From: DATAEE01 sp963725145
Lineage (GTDB): Bacteria > Acidobacteriota > Vicinamibacteria > Vicinamibacterales > 2-12-FULL-66-21
Length of the DNA: 64,000 nucleotides
NCBI GenBank assembly: GCA_963725145.1
Contig: CAVRXL010000003.1
Coordinates: 124,001-188,000 of the forward strand
Direction: 5' to 3'
In this document: piece after piece, positions 17,002 to 25,753 of the stretch
How positions within the stretch are numbered: the first letter of the stretch is position 1
Layout of the letters: every line of letters begins with the position of its first letter
Translations under genes and position numbers: made by a program
Notes under the pieces: model-generated
Database searches by the model: none
Told to the model about the DNA's origin: nothing
The model's input: the letters and a program-made list of their open reading frames with translations, nothing else

Positions 17002-17790
17002 TTACGGGCGCAGCACCCGGAAGTTGGCCCTGCTTGCGGTCGCGGTCACCGAGGCGGGATACGAAGACGTGTCCGGGCGCGCGGCGTCCCGCAGGGTGAC
17101 GTAGTAGTCGCCCGCCGGAAGCAGCTCACAGGGCACCGTCACGATGACGGCCGTCCGTCCATTGACGTCGGCCGACGCCAGGCTCTGCGACCAGATTTCG
17201 TCGCCGCCGACTTCGTGCAGCGTCGCGCGGTAGCGGGGATGCTCCTCGTCCGGCTCGACGCTCAGCCGAAGCAATTTGCAGCCTGACGACAACTCCACTC
17301 GCGGCAGCTCACCCGTGGCGCTCCGCACGAGCCCCGTCGAAAGCGACGCGCTCACGTCGGTCGCGCCCGCGTCGGGGCGTTCGGGGGAGCTGCGAAAGAA
17401 CCCTCCCGCGGCGGGTAATGCGAGGATCGCTGCCACCGCCGCGGCAACGGCCCACGCCGGCACGGGGACCGACTCTTGCAGCCGCTGCCAGAGAGAGACC
17501 GGGACCGGCTGCCGCGTCGCGACGTACGCCCTGAGCGTGCGCGCGAACTCCAGCTTGTTCCGGCGCTCGTCCGTGCAGAGAAATGACCGCTCGAATCGCT
17601 CCGCATCCTCGTGTTCGAGCTCGTTCGACACGTAGCTTTCGATGAGCTCGTCTTCGACGAGCGAGAGGTGCTCCCAGAAGATCTCGTCGTTCGAGAACAG
17701 ACGCTCTTCGATCCGCTCGCGTACGTCGGGCGCGACGCTGCCGAGCAGGTAGCGGCGCATCACCACGTCGTCTCGGGTATTGCCGTTCAT
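17002..17790 (-). CDS. Putative membrane anti-sigma factor
   Basis: 262 aa from ATG 17790, which overlaps the sigma-factor stop by 4 nt (ATGA). The acidic, helical N-terminal domain (MRRYLLGSVAPDVRERIEERLFSNDEIFWEHLSLVEDELIESYV) resembles the zinc-free anti-sigma domains found beside acidobacterial sigma factors. One membrane segment is visible (about 128-150, VPAWAVAAAVAAILALPAAGG). The C-terminal 110 residues are extracytoplasmic and predicted beta-rich (GELPRVELSSGCKLLRLSVEP, LLPAGDYYVTL). The role as regulator of the upstream sigma factor is inferred from position and topology. It has no His-Cys-Cys zinc motif. Confidence 0.7.
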   Translation of the reverse strand: MNGNTRDDVVMRRYLLGSVAPDVRERIEERLFSNDEIFWEHLSLVEDELIESYVSNELEHEDAERFERSFLCTDERRNKLEFARTLRAYVATRQPVPVSLWQRLQESVPVPAWAVAAAVAAILALPAAGGFFRSSPERPDAGATDVSASLSTGLVRSATGELPRVELSSGCKLLRLSVEPDEEHPRYRATLHEVGGDEIWSQSLASADVNGRTAVIVTVPCELLPAGDYYVTLRDAARPDTSSYPASVTATASRANFRVLRP

Positions 17791-18425
17791 CGGCGGACCC
17801 CCGCGAGCATGGGCTGCACGCAGCCCGATACGCACACCCTGAGAACTTTCCGGATCCGGTGGACCTCGATTCGCAGGGCGTTCACGGACTTGCCGAACTC
17901 CTCGGCCAACCGGCGGTGGCGTTCGATCTTCGCGGCCTTTTCATCGCTGTAGTAGCTCACAAGGAGCCTTCGTGCCGTTCCATTCAGCGTGGCCATGCAC
18001 TGGTCGAGACATCGATGCACGACTTCCTTGTGCCGCCACGCATTCGCCTGGTGAACCGGGTCGACCGTCGGATCCCGTAGCGCTGACTCGCGCTTCGCCG
18101 TTTCACGCCGCGCGTCGCGGAGCCATTCGAAGTGGACGTTGCGCGCAACACCGAAGAAATACCCGAGCGGATCCTCGCCGATCGATCTCGAAACTTCCGT
18201 GGCTTTAGCGGCGACCCGGAGGATGGTCTCGGCAGCCAGATCTTCAGCCTCTCCGCAACCGCGGCTCGCGAAGAACACGGCGAGCTTCCGCGTCACCTCC
18301 AGGCATTTCGCCTCGGCCTCTTCGTTCCGATCCGGACCGGTCTTCGCGGCCCGATGCGGGTCGAGGAAGTCGTACAGCCCGTCCCACGATTCCTCGGTCA
18401 GCGATCGTCGGAGGGGGCCGGTCAA
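17787..18425 (-). CDS. Sigma-70-family RNA polymerase sigma factor (ECF-like)
   Basis: 212 aa if translation starts at TTG 18425. That TTG overlaps the CHAT-gene TGA (TTGA) and has GGGGGAG 6 nt upstream; GTG 18431 is an alternative. Region 2 is recognisable as AEDLAAETILRVAAKATEV followed by DPLGYFFGVARNVHFEWLRDARRE, and region 4 as a C-terminal helix-turn-helix (KIERHRRLAEEFGKSVNALRIEVHRIRKVL). An N-terminal 35-residue extension (EESWDGLYDFLDP) precedes it. Tight overlap on both sides couples it to the CHAT protein and to the anti-sigma-like membrane protein. Confidence 0.85.
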   Translation of the reverse strand: MTGPLRRSLTEESWDGLYDFLDPHRAAKTGPDRNEEAEAKCLEVTRKLAVFFASRGCGEAEDLAAETILRVAAKATEVSRSIGEDPLGYFFGVARNVHFEWLRDARRETAKRESALRDPTVDPVHQANAWRHKEVVHRCLDQCMATLNGTARRLLVSYYSDEKAAKIERHRRLAEEFGKSVNALRIEVHRIRKVLRVCVSGCVQPMLAGVRR

Positions 18426-21400
18426 TTCCACTCCCCCTGCAGCGAGAACGCGGCCCAGTAGAACGGCGCCCGCCACTTCTCCTGCCGCCACATCGCGAGT
18501 TGCGCCTGCCGGAGCGCCGCGGCGGGCGATCGATTGTTCCTGAGCATCTCCTGATAGAAGTTGCCCATCAGCGCGCCGGTGGCATCATCCTCCACCTTCC
18601 ACAGGCTGGCCACGACGCGGCTGGCGCCGGCGTACATGAACCCACGCACGATCCCGACGAGACCCTCTCCTTTTACCGGCTTGCCGAGCGCCGTATTGCA
18701 CGCGCTCAGCACCACCAGGTCGACCGGCAGGCGCAGATCGTAAATGTCGTGCAGCCGGAGGAATCCGTCCTGGGGCTGACCGCGCTTGTCGAACATTGAC
18801 AGGATCAGACCGGAGAGCGCTGGATCGTCGCCGTTGAAGACGCCGTGTGTCGCGAAGTGGACGATCCGGTACTTCGCGAGGTCGGGACTCATCGCCGTGG
18901 CCCGGCTCGCGTCGAAGTCGATCGCGCGCAGAGCCGTCCCCACGGGGGCCGAGCCGACGATCGCGTCCGCTTCCTGGCGCGTCGCCGCCAGCCGCGGGAC
19001 GCTCAGCTTTCCGTCTCGCATGAAACCAAAATCGCGCAGGGCAAGCTCCAGCCCGGCGTCGTCCGCCGGCACCGGCGGAGCCGCAGCAGCTTTCTCGACG
19101 TCGCTTGAACGACCGGCGGCGCTGAGCCTCGGATCGTCCGGCTCGAACACCGGGTCGGCGAGAACCGCGACCCCCGCGCTCGGTTTCCGGTCGCGGCTTT
19201 CCCGGCGCAGAGCCGCGAGGGCAGACGCGGAAGGCAAGCTGATGATCTCGTGCTCGACCATCATGGGCACGAGCTCACCCTTCCGTCCAGGGATCGGCAG
19301 CGCGGCGAACGGCAGATATTGGAGCGCGCCGTCGGCGACCACGAGCAGTCGCTTGCCGGCCAACTTTTTTGTGACCGGCCCAAGGAGCATCTCGCTCAGG
19401 CGCGCGGCTTCCTGCCAGTACTCGGCGTCCGCCTGCTCGGACAGACGGCGTCGATCGCGCGCGTCGCCTGTCACGGTCAGCCGAGCCGTCAATCGCTCGT
19501 AGAGCCGCTGGGCCGTCCGTTCGATTTCGGCTCTCGGCGCAAGCTCGTAACTGAAGTGATCGGTGTTGGAAACGACCCAGAGATAACTTCGCTTGTCGCC
19601 AAGGGCGTATTCGAGCAGAAGGGTCTCCGGGTCGAGCACCTGCTTCTGGACGTCTTTGAGGCTGAGGGGCTCCGGCCGAGTCAGCGCGGCGTAGCGCGGG
19701 CTTCGGCTGCGGATCTCGGCCTGAACCTGGTTGTGCCTGTCCTCTAGATCTCGGTGCTCAGCGGCCAGCGCCTTGAGTTGCGAGGCGCGCGCAGGCGTGC
19801 CGAGCATCTGCCTCTGACGCTGCCCCCAATCGGCAAAGGCCTTTTGCGCATCCTGTTCGCGCTTCAGCAGATCCGGGTCTACTCCTTTCCGAAGGTCAAC
19901 ACGCGCCTCCGTCAGGCTGTCAAGCAGCGAACGTGCGCGCGCCCGCTCGCTGGCTTCGAACGCCGCGGCCGACAGTCGCCCCCCGGCGTGGATCCCGTGC
20001 AACTGCATCAGCACGTCCAGGTACAGCTCGTGGTACTGGTGGATGGACGCAAAGTAGGACGCACGGAGATCGCGGTTCTCGACCTCGGTGCGCAGGGACT
20101 CCGCGACCTCCAGCGCAGATTCGATGTAGCGCCTCGCAGCGCTCAGGTCCCCCTTCGCTGCCGATGCGCGCGCGAGTCCGAAACAGGCCATCGCTTCTCC
20201 GACACGATCCCGGCCGGCCCGACTAAGGTCGAGGGCCTGGTGGAAGAACCTGATGGCGCGGTCGCGGTCTCCGCTGAGCTCGTGGGCTCTTCCCACGTCA
20301 GCGAGAGTTCCCGCCCGAAACAGCGGATCCTCGACCGACTGCTGGATTTCGAGGGAGCGTTCGAGATATCGGAGCGCGCTCGCCGAGTCGCCTTGCGCCA
20401 AATGAGCGACTCCGATGTACCGAAGCGCCCAGGATTGCATGTGCTGATTGCCGGAGGCTTCGCTGAGGGCGCGGGCCTTCTCGAACCATCCCAACGCGAC
20501 TGGAACGTCTCCACCAAGATAGGCGGTGCCAATCTTGATGTACATCTCCAACGCGGCCACCTGAAGGCCTGCCGACTGGAAGAGTCCGGATGCTTCCTGC
20601 CAGTAGCCAAGGGCGCGGCGGCCCTCACCCATCTGCTCATACACGTACCCGGTATTACTGAGGCATGCTGCCTCCCAGACGGCATCTCCCGCAGCCCGAA
20701 ACCGGTCCCTCAAGCGGGTCAAACGATTGAGCGCCTCCTGATACTTTCCAGGGAAGTACTGCAGCCGCACCAGAGCGAACTGAGTAATCGCCTGTCCCCG
20801 TCGGTCTCCAAGCTCCGTCCATAGCGACAGCGAAGCGTTCAGGTGCTGGCTGGCACGCTCCAGCTCATTGAGATCGGCGTGCGCAGATCCGAGAAACAGC
20901 TGGGTCTCCGCACGGCCCCGGCGATCGCCGACGCTGTCCCACAACAGTTCCGCCTTGCGATACATGGCGAGTGCGGTCTTCGAGTCCCCCCGATAGTAGT
21001 CAACCTCGGCGAAACAAGTCAGAGCGAGCGCCGCTTCCCGATCGCCTCGCCCGCGCTCCGCGAGCTCGAGCGCTGTTCGACACTCCGGCAGGGCCGAATC
21101 GAAGTCGCCCAACCGCACGTGAGCGACGCCCACTTCGCTCCTCATCTCGCTCTCCAGCAGCCGGTCGGATGCCTCGGTGCTGAGGGAGAGTGCCTCCAGG
21201 TAGCGTTGGCGCGATTCTCCCAGCATCCCCAACTGCTCGTAGGTCGCCCCGATTCGTTGACTCGCCCTGACGGCGTCCCTCGTGTTGCCCTGTCGCTTCC
21301 AGCCGGCCAGGGCATCCCGGTATTTTGCGATTGCCTGCTGACTGGCTTCCTTTTCGTACTCCAGACGAAGATGCTCCGCCTCCGCGAAAGATCTCTCCGG

Positions 21401-21478
21401 GTCCGGCCTGGAGCAGCACGCGGCGAACGCTGCCAGGACCAGAACGCTGACCGTGAAGCAGGTCTGACGTTCCCCCAC
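18422..21478 (-). CDS. TPR-CHAT caspase-like protease, lipoprotein
   Basis: 1018 aa from GTG 21478. A signal peptide with a lipobox-like end (LAAFAACCSRP) suggests attachment to a membrane facing the periplasm or exterior. About 12 TPR-like repeats (about 30-480) and a helical linker lead to the C-terminal CHAT domain (about 730-1018). Its catalytic dyad is visible: His near 874 in VHFATHGVF and Cys near 924 in VVLSACNTALG. The domain ends with the usual AALRQAQLAMW and YWAAFSLQGEW. Family knowledge: CHAT are clan CD (caspase/separase-like) peptidases, often activated through partner domains, as in Craspase. It follows the C11 protease by 47 bp and overlaps the sigma gene, so all four genes probably form one operon. 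Confidence 0.92.
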   Translation of the reverse strand: MGERQTCFTVSVLVLAAFAACCSRPDPERSFAEAEHLRLEYEKEASQQAIAKYRDALAGWKRQGNTRDAVRASQRIGATYEQLGMLGESRQRYLEALSLSTEASDRLLESEMRSEVGVAHVRLGDFDSALPECRTALELAERGRGDREAALALTCFAEVDYYRGDSKTALAMYRKAELLWDSVGDRRGRAETQLFLGSAHADLNELERASQHLNASLSLWTELGDRRGQAITQFALVRLQYFPGKYQEALNRLTRLRDRFRAAGDAVWEAACLSNTGYVYEQMGEGRRALGYWQEASGLFQSAGLQVAALEMYIKIGTAYLGGDVPVALGWFEKARALSEASGNQHMQSWALRYIGVAHLAQGDSASALRYLERSLEIQQSVEDPLFRAGTLADVGRAHELSGDRDRAIRFFHQALDLSRAGRDRVGEAMACFGLARASAAKGDLSAARRYIESALEVAESLRTEVENRDLRASYFASIHQYHELYLDVLMQLHGIHAGGRLSAAAFEASERARARSLLDSLTEARVDLRKGVDPDLLKREQDAQKAFADWGQRQRQMLGTPARASQLKALAAEHRDLEDRHNQVQAEIRSRSPRYAALTRPEPLSLKDVQKQVLDPETLLLEYALGDKRSYLWVVSNTDHFSYELAPRAEIERTAQRLYERLTARLTVTGDARDRRRLSEQADAEYWQEAARLSEMLLGPVTKKLAGKRLLVVADGALQYLPFAALPIPGRKGELVPMMVEHEIISLPSASALAALRRESRDRKPSAGVAVLADPVFEPDDPRLSAAGRSSDVEKAAAAPPVPADDAGLELALRDFGFMRDGKLSVPRLAATRQEADAIVGSAPVGTALRAIDFDASRATAMSPDLAKYRIVHFATHGVFNGDDPALSGLILSMFDKRGQPQDGFLRLHDIYDLRLPVDLVVLSACNTALGKPVKGEGLVGIVRGFMYAGASRVVASLWKVEDDATGALMGNFYQEMLRNNRSPAAALRQAQLAMWRQEKWRAPFYWAAFSLQGEWN

Positions 21479-21525
21479 GCGAATCTCCCTGTTGAGCCGC
21501 TGATCCAGAGCTCCGGTTACTTCGC

Positions 21526-23229
21526 CTACCGGCCGGCTCCTGGCGATGCGAGCTCCTTTGCTTCCCTGGGCGCTTCCGGAATCTGGCCTGTTCGTTCGTC
21601 GTCGGTCTTCGGAGGCCAGTATGCGATCCCGATGACCGGCGCCATGTTCTTCACGGATTTCTCTCGATCCGCTGGGAAACGGCTGCCTACGCCCGTGAAG
21701 CGGGTCCCCACGCCTGTGAAGCGGCTCCCCACGCCGGTGAACCGGCTGCCGACGCCCGTAAAGCGCCCGATTTTCTCGGCAAACCCTCCTCCGGCAAACA
21801 CTCCTTCCAGCCGATCCACCCTCGGAACGCCCCTCGCTTCGAGCCGTTCCTTCTGCCTGCGGATTCTTTGGGTGAGGTCCTGATGGAGCTGTGGTAGCTG
21901 CTCCTGGATGTCCTTCGGGATAAATCCCTGAATCAGATTCAACTGAACCGTCGCGAGAGCCTCTTCAGTTGGCAGGATCGAGTCCGTCTTGTCCGCGTCG
22001 TCGAATCTCGGCTTACGGCGGGTCGCGGCCACGTGCTGATTGAGGAATTCCGGCCAGCCAACCTGTGTCGAGCCTTTGTCTTTGAAGAACGCCAGGTTCT
22101 CGTAGTCCTTCGACACGAGAGCCCAGGGGAAGTAGATCGAAATGCCGTACGAATGTTGGTGGGCGAAACCGGTGCAGCCGGATTTGATGATGGAGCCAGT
22201 CCCGGACGTTGTAAAAGGTTTCTCGGGATCATCAACCGCGTCAAGCGCCAATCTGTCCCCGTCGAGCACCGTGATGACTTCGGCGCAGCCTTTGCGCACG
22301 CCGTCGTAGTTGGCGCCTGAGAATCTTTTGTAGGCCTGAATGCAGAAGTCGTGCAGATCGACGTACTGATCGGCCTTGTACGTCTGGGCGTCCCAGTGAG
22401 CGAGCGTGACGAATTCGTGGGAGCCGGAGTTCGCCAGGCTGTTCCCGAGCGCATTGACCGCGCCGGCCAGTTCATCCATCTTGGACAGCCTGATGGCTGC
22501 GAGATCGGCAGAGCGCCCCGCGGTCCGATCGAAGTCCGAGTAGAACTTCGTGTACTCCTCGACGATCAAGCGCGCGAGCTCTTCAGGAAGGAGATGCCGC
22601 TTTGCCTCTCCGGCCCGGGCCAGAATCCGGCTGTACGGCCAACCGAACTCGGGCTCCAGACCTTCGGCGCCTACGAGGATATCGACGTAGTTTCGAACCT
22701 CATATGCGACTTCGAACATGCTCATGAAGCACGCGTCCATGCCGAGGATGTCGATTTTCTTCCCGGCTCTTTCCAAGGCAATCCTGAGTTCATCTATGGA
22801 GAGCGAGTCCGCGGAGTTCTCGTCCTTCAACAGGAAGTCTTCGGTGGTCCCGCTTCCATGGCCAGACAGGATGAGGAACTGCTTCTCAGGCTTCGGGTGT
22901 TCGGCATCGACCCATGGAAGCGCATTTGCCCAGTTGATGAAGCCGCTCAGAGCGTTGGGGTTGCCGGTGTTTGTCTCGCCGATGTCGCAGCACGGAACAA
23001 GGTAGTCGTGGAGACACTTCCCCGGCTTCAGTTCGGTAAAGTCGTATCTCTGGGTAGGCAAGCCCAGACCGCTTGGATCGAGCTGCGCGACGATTCTGGT
23101 GCCTGGCATCGGCTCCGCGGCTTGGAGCGCCTGAAGCGCCATCACCATCTCCTCGGTGAGGTTGTTGTCGCCGGCGAGGTACAACATGACGAGCCACCCG
23201 GGGGTCTCGGAACTGGTGATTGAGGGCAT
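21526..23229 (-). CDS. Clostripain-like C11 cysteine protease with RFTGVGS repeat tail
   Basis: Clan CD cysteine peptidase, 567 aa from ATG 23229 (AAAGGAA 7 nt upstream; the frame is open to 23319 without a better start). The peptidase_C11 domain spans about 10-400: WLVMLYLAGDNNL at the start, catalytic His near 123 in LILSGHGSG and catalytic Cys near 166 in GMDACFMSMFEVAYE. Substrate preference in this family is Arg/Lys at P1. Near 486-518 there are four tandem copies of RFTGVGS/T, then a short unrelated tail. No signal peptide is apparent, so it is probably cytoplasmic. It is the first gene of the C11-CHAT-sigma-anti-sigma unit. The repeat contains Arg every seven residues, so it might be a self-processing target. 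Confidence 0.92.
   Translation of the reverse strand: MPSITSSETPGWLVMLYLAGDNNLTEEMVMALQALQAAEPMPGTRIVAQLDPSGLGLPTQRYDFTELKPGKCLHDYLVPCCDIGETNTGNPNALSGFINWANALPWVDAEHPKPEKQFLILSGHGSGTTEDFLLKDENSADSLSIDELRIALERAGKKIDILGMDACFMSMFEVAYEVRNYVDILVGAEGLEPEFGWPYSRILARAGEAKRHLLPEELARLIVEEYTKFYSDFDRTAGRSADLAAIRLSKMDELAGAVNALGNSLANSGSHEFVTLAHWDAQTYKADQYVDLHDFCIQAYKRFSGANYDGVRKGCAEVITVLDGDRLALDAVDDPEKPFTTSGTGSIIKSGCTGFAHQHSYGISIYFPWALVSKDYENLAFFKDKGSTQVGWPEFLNQHVAATRRKPRFDDADKTDSILPTEEALATVQLNLIQGFIPKDIQEQLPQLHQDLTQRIRRQKERLEARGVPRVDRLEGVFAGGGFAEKIGRFTGVGSRFTGVGSRFTGVGTRFTGVGSRFPADREKSVKNMAPVIGIAYWPPKTDDERTGQIPEAPREAKELASPGAGR
21681..21770 (-). repeat. 21-bp tandem coding repeat (FTGVGSR)
   Basis: Four copies of a 21-bp unit encoding RFTGVGS or RFTGVGT inside the C11 protease gene. 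The nucleotide sequence differs at several silent positions between copies, so the peptide motif looks maintained by selection rather than freshly duplicated. Confidence 0.9.
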
Positions 23230-23545
23230 GGCTGATTCCTTTCGTCGCGCTGGCCGCGGCTCTTCGTGAGGTACTGGCGATTGCTGATGGTCCATTTCAG
23301 GTAGGGGTGCGGTGAACACCGAGAGCGAGACTCACACCATGCATCGGCGCGCTCCCCGGGGCGGTCCCCCGGATGACGCTGTGGACGACAAACCTAAGGC
23401 TGGTAAGGCGCTAGTCTAGTCCTCTCCCCCCTCTCCCGCAACGCCGTTTCCCTCGCCGTGGCGCCCCGGAAACGTTTCGCCCAGACCATCCATTTACCGA
23501 TAGACGGGCTTGATCCGTCGACACCCTCCCGGGGAGAGCGGGCTT
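23230..23545. other. Divergent intergenic region between C11 protease and PP2C phosphatase
   Basis: About 315 bp, with no convincing coding sequence on either strand. It must hold the promoter of the C11-CHAT-sigma unit (leftward) and of the phosphatase-STAS pair (rightward). A C/T-rich stretch lies near 23420-23450. I cannot identify a -35/-10 pair with confidence. Confidence 0.5.
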
Positions 23546-24295
23546 ATGCCAGCCAACACGCCGCTGCCGACGCCCTACACGTTGCCGTTCAGGCGTGGCT
23601 CGCCCGGCGCCGTGCACCGCTCGCTGATGCCGCCTCCGAAATACACCGGCGGCTTCGTCGACACCGCGGCCGCCATCCGCCCCCATAGGCTGATCGGCGG
23701 CGACTTCTACGACTTTCTGCACAACGACCAGGAGTTTCACGTGCTGTTTGGCGACGCGTGCGGCAAGGGCCTGCCGGCCGCGCTGACCGCCGCACTGGTC
23801 CAGGGCATCCTCGCGGGCGCGGTCAAGGCCAAGACGGGACCCGCCAGCGTGGTCGCGCACGTGAACCGCGCCTTATGCCGCCGCAGCGTGGCCCATCGCT
23901 TCCTGACAATGTTCTATGGCGTCATGACGCGCGATCACCGGCTCACCTACTGCAACGCCGGCCACTGCCGGCCGATGCTGGTCGATGGGTCCACGATCCG
24001 GCGCCTCGGCGCGGGCGGCGCACCCCCAGGGCTCTTCGACGACGCCGAGTACGAGGAGGAGTCCCTCTCAATCGCGAACGGAGACACCCTGGTCGTGTTC
24101 AGCGACGGTGTGTCGGAAGCGGAGAACCACGAGCAGGAGTTCGGTGACGCACGCATCCAGGAGATCGTCGCGAACTGCCGAACGGTCGGCGCCTCGGCGA
24201 TCCGGGATCGGCTCGTGAACGCGGTCACCGACTTCACGCGCGGCAGCCGTCAGCGCGACGACATGGCCGTGCTCGTCGTGCGGTATCAGGTTTAG
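23546..24295 (+). CDS. PP2C/SpoIIE-type serine phosphatase
   Basis: Single-domain metal-dependent phosphatase, 249 aa from ATG 23546 (GGGGAGAG 8 nt upstream). SpoIIE/RsbU features: RLIGGDFYDFL with the metal-binding Asp, FGDACGKGLPAALTAAL, YCNAGHCRPML, LVVFSDGVSEAEN and the terminal RQRDDMAVLVVRY with the metal Asp pair. Such enzymes dephosphorylate STAS anti-anti-sigma proteins in partner switching. A STAS gene follows 15 bp downstream, fitting that role. No HPK-type anti-sigma kinase is in the window. Confidence 0.9.
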   Translation: MPANTPLPTPYTLPFRRGSPGAVHRSLMPPPKYTGGFVDTAAAIRPHRLIGGDFYDFLHNDQEFHVLFGDACGKGLPAALTAALVQGILAGAVKAKTGPASVVAHVNRALCRRSVAHRFLTMFYGVMTRDHRLTYCNAGHCRPMLVDGSTIRRLGAGGAPPGLFDDAEYEEESLSIANGDTLVVFSDGVSEAENHEQEFGDARIQEIVANCRTVGASAIRDRLVNAVTDFTRGSRQRDDMAVLVVRYQV

Positions 24296-24310
24296 GCAGG
24301 GAGAACCATC

Positions 24311-24697
24311 ATGAAAGTCGTCGAGCGCCTGGTTGAAGATGTCGCCGTGCTCGAGTTGACTGGCAAACTCGACTGCGGCGCCGGCGAACGCCACGTTCAG
24401 GACGTCGTCGACGATCTCGCAAAGCGCGGCTGCGTGAGGATCGTGATCGACCTCAACGAGGTGTCCCACGTCGACACGACGTGTCTGGGACTCCTCATCG
24501 CCGCGCACATCAGGTGCCAGCGAAGGCGCGGGGGCGTTCACCTCATTCGGACGCCGCCTCGCATTCGACAGCTACTGTCGATCATCAGGCTCGATCATGT
24601 GCTGGTGACGTTCGACAGCGAGGAGGAAGCCGTCAGGGCCTTCGCGCACCTGAAAGTACGTGAATGGCGTGAGCCGCCCGGCCGGCACTCGGCCTAG
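24311..24697 (+). CDS. STAS-domain anti-sigma factor antagonist
   Basis: 128 aa, ATG 24311 with AGGGAGAA upstream. Typical SpoIIAA/RsbV fold: VVERLVEDVAVLELTGKLDCG, then VRIVIDLNEVSHVDTTCLGLL, where the Thr of DTT replaces the usual phospho-Ser. It is the likely substrate of the adjacent PP2C phosphatase. In partner switching the dephosphorylated form would bind and sequester an anti-sigma factor. Its 3' end overlaps the convergent dehydrogenase gene by 4 bp. Confidence 0.88.
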   Translation: MKVVERLVEDVAVLELTGKLDCGAGERHVQDVVDDLAKRGCVRIVIDLNEVSHVDTTCLGLLIAAHIRCQRRRGGVHLIRTPPRIRQLLSIIRLDHVLVTFDSEEEAVRAFAHLKVREWREPPGRHSA

Positions 24698-25710
24698 CCG
24701 CCAAAAAACGATGGAATGGGCAGGCTCCGCATCGTGTGCAGCCCGGGCGGCGCCGCCACGATCTTCGGAATGGAGTTGACGACGATTGACGCGGTGGCGA
24801 CGTCGCCGTGCACGCCCCCGGCGATCTTCGTGTTCAACGCCGGCGATCCCTCGATCCGGACCGCGTCGAACGACTCCGGCGCGCCGAGGTAGGCCTCCAT
24901 GTGCAGCGTGATCACCGCGCGGCCGTCGCGATATCCGACGCCGTCCTGGATGATCCCGCACACCAGTCCGGGCTGCACCGAGAGAAACTCGCTCTTGACC
25001 GTCTCTGATGCCATCTTCGGCTGAATGTCGTCGGTGATGCGATCGAGCTTCCAGCCGAGCGCGTCGGCGATCATCGAGATGGATTCGGTCAGCCCCACGT
25101 GCCGCACGCTGCCGTCGTCCACCTTCTTCTGAAACTGCTCGCGCGTGAGCCCGGCGCCGATCTTCTGCTGAAACGGGAGCCGCCGGACGCGCGCGTCCTG
25201 GATGCGATCGATGCGGATCGCATCGACTCGCTCGCAGACGCCAGTCAGCGTGATCGGCAGCGCATCCATCACGAAGCCCGGGTTGACGCCGGTGCCGACG
25301 ACCGCCGCCTTCGCCTTCCGCGCGAGCCGATCGAGCTGCCGGGCGAGCTTCACGTTTGCGCCGGCCGGGTACGCCAGCTCTTCCGTCGTCGAGACGATCG
25401 GAACTTTCGCCTTGAGGATGGTCTCCATCTGGGGCATCACGCGCTTGAGCGACGAGCTGGTGCACAGCACGACGACGTCCGGCTTCGACCCTTTCAAGGC
25501 CTTCTTCGCGTCAGGGGACACCTTGATCTTCAGAGCGCGTCCCACGCCGGCGACCTCCCCGAGATCGCGGCCCGCTTTCGCGGGATCGATGTCCACGGCG
25601 CCGACGATGCGAAACCCCGGCCGCGAGGCGACCTGCCGGACGACGGCGGCGCCGATCGGGCCGAGACCGAAATGCAGAACCTTGATGGACGAAGACGACT
25701 TGCGCACCAT
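24694..25710 (-). CDS. DapB_N-type NAD(P)-dependent amino-acid dehydrogenase-like protein
   Basis: 338 aa from ATG 25710. Rossmann motif near the N-terminus (VLHFGLGPIGAAVVRQV, GAVDIDPAKAGRDLGEVAG), VVLCTSS after the second beta-alpha pair, then STTEELAYP and GTGVNPGFVMDALP. This pattern matches the family of 2,4-diaminopentanoate dehydrogenase and dihydrodipicolinate-reductase-like enzymes. A substrate cannot be assigned from sequence alone. It is divergent from the M1 peptidase and convergent, with 4-bp overlap, with the STAS gene. Confidence 0.8.
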   Translation of the reverse strand: MVRKSSSSIKVLHFGLGPIGAAVVRQVASRPGFRIVGAVDIDPAKAGRDLGEVAGVGRALKIKVSPDAKKALKGSKPDVVVLCTSSSLKRVMPQMETILKAKVPIVSTTEELAYPAGANVKLARQLDRLARKAKAAVVGTGVNPGFVMDALPITLTGVCERVDAIRIDRIQDARVRRLPFQQKIGAGLTREQFQKKVDDGSVRHVGLTESISMIADALGWKLDRITDDIQPKMASETVKSEFLSVQPGLVCGIIQDGVGYRDGRAVITLHMEAYLGAPESFDAVRIEGSPALNTKIAGGVHGDVATASIVVNSIPKIVAAPPGLHTMRSLPIPSFFGG

Positions 25711-25753
25711 GCAGGAGGGCTCCTCGACTGATGAGAGAACACGCGATTATATA

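Noticed and set aside
24694..24697. Frameshift at the STAS/dehydrogenase junction
   Set aside because: It is an ordinary 4-bp convergent overlap; both proteins have complete ends.
25202..25753. 184-residue N-terminal extension of the M1 peptidase
   Set aside because: It is antisense to the dehydrogenase gene; a signal peptide begins at 25754 or 25772.
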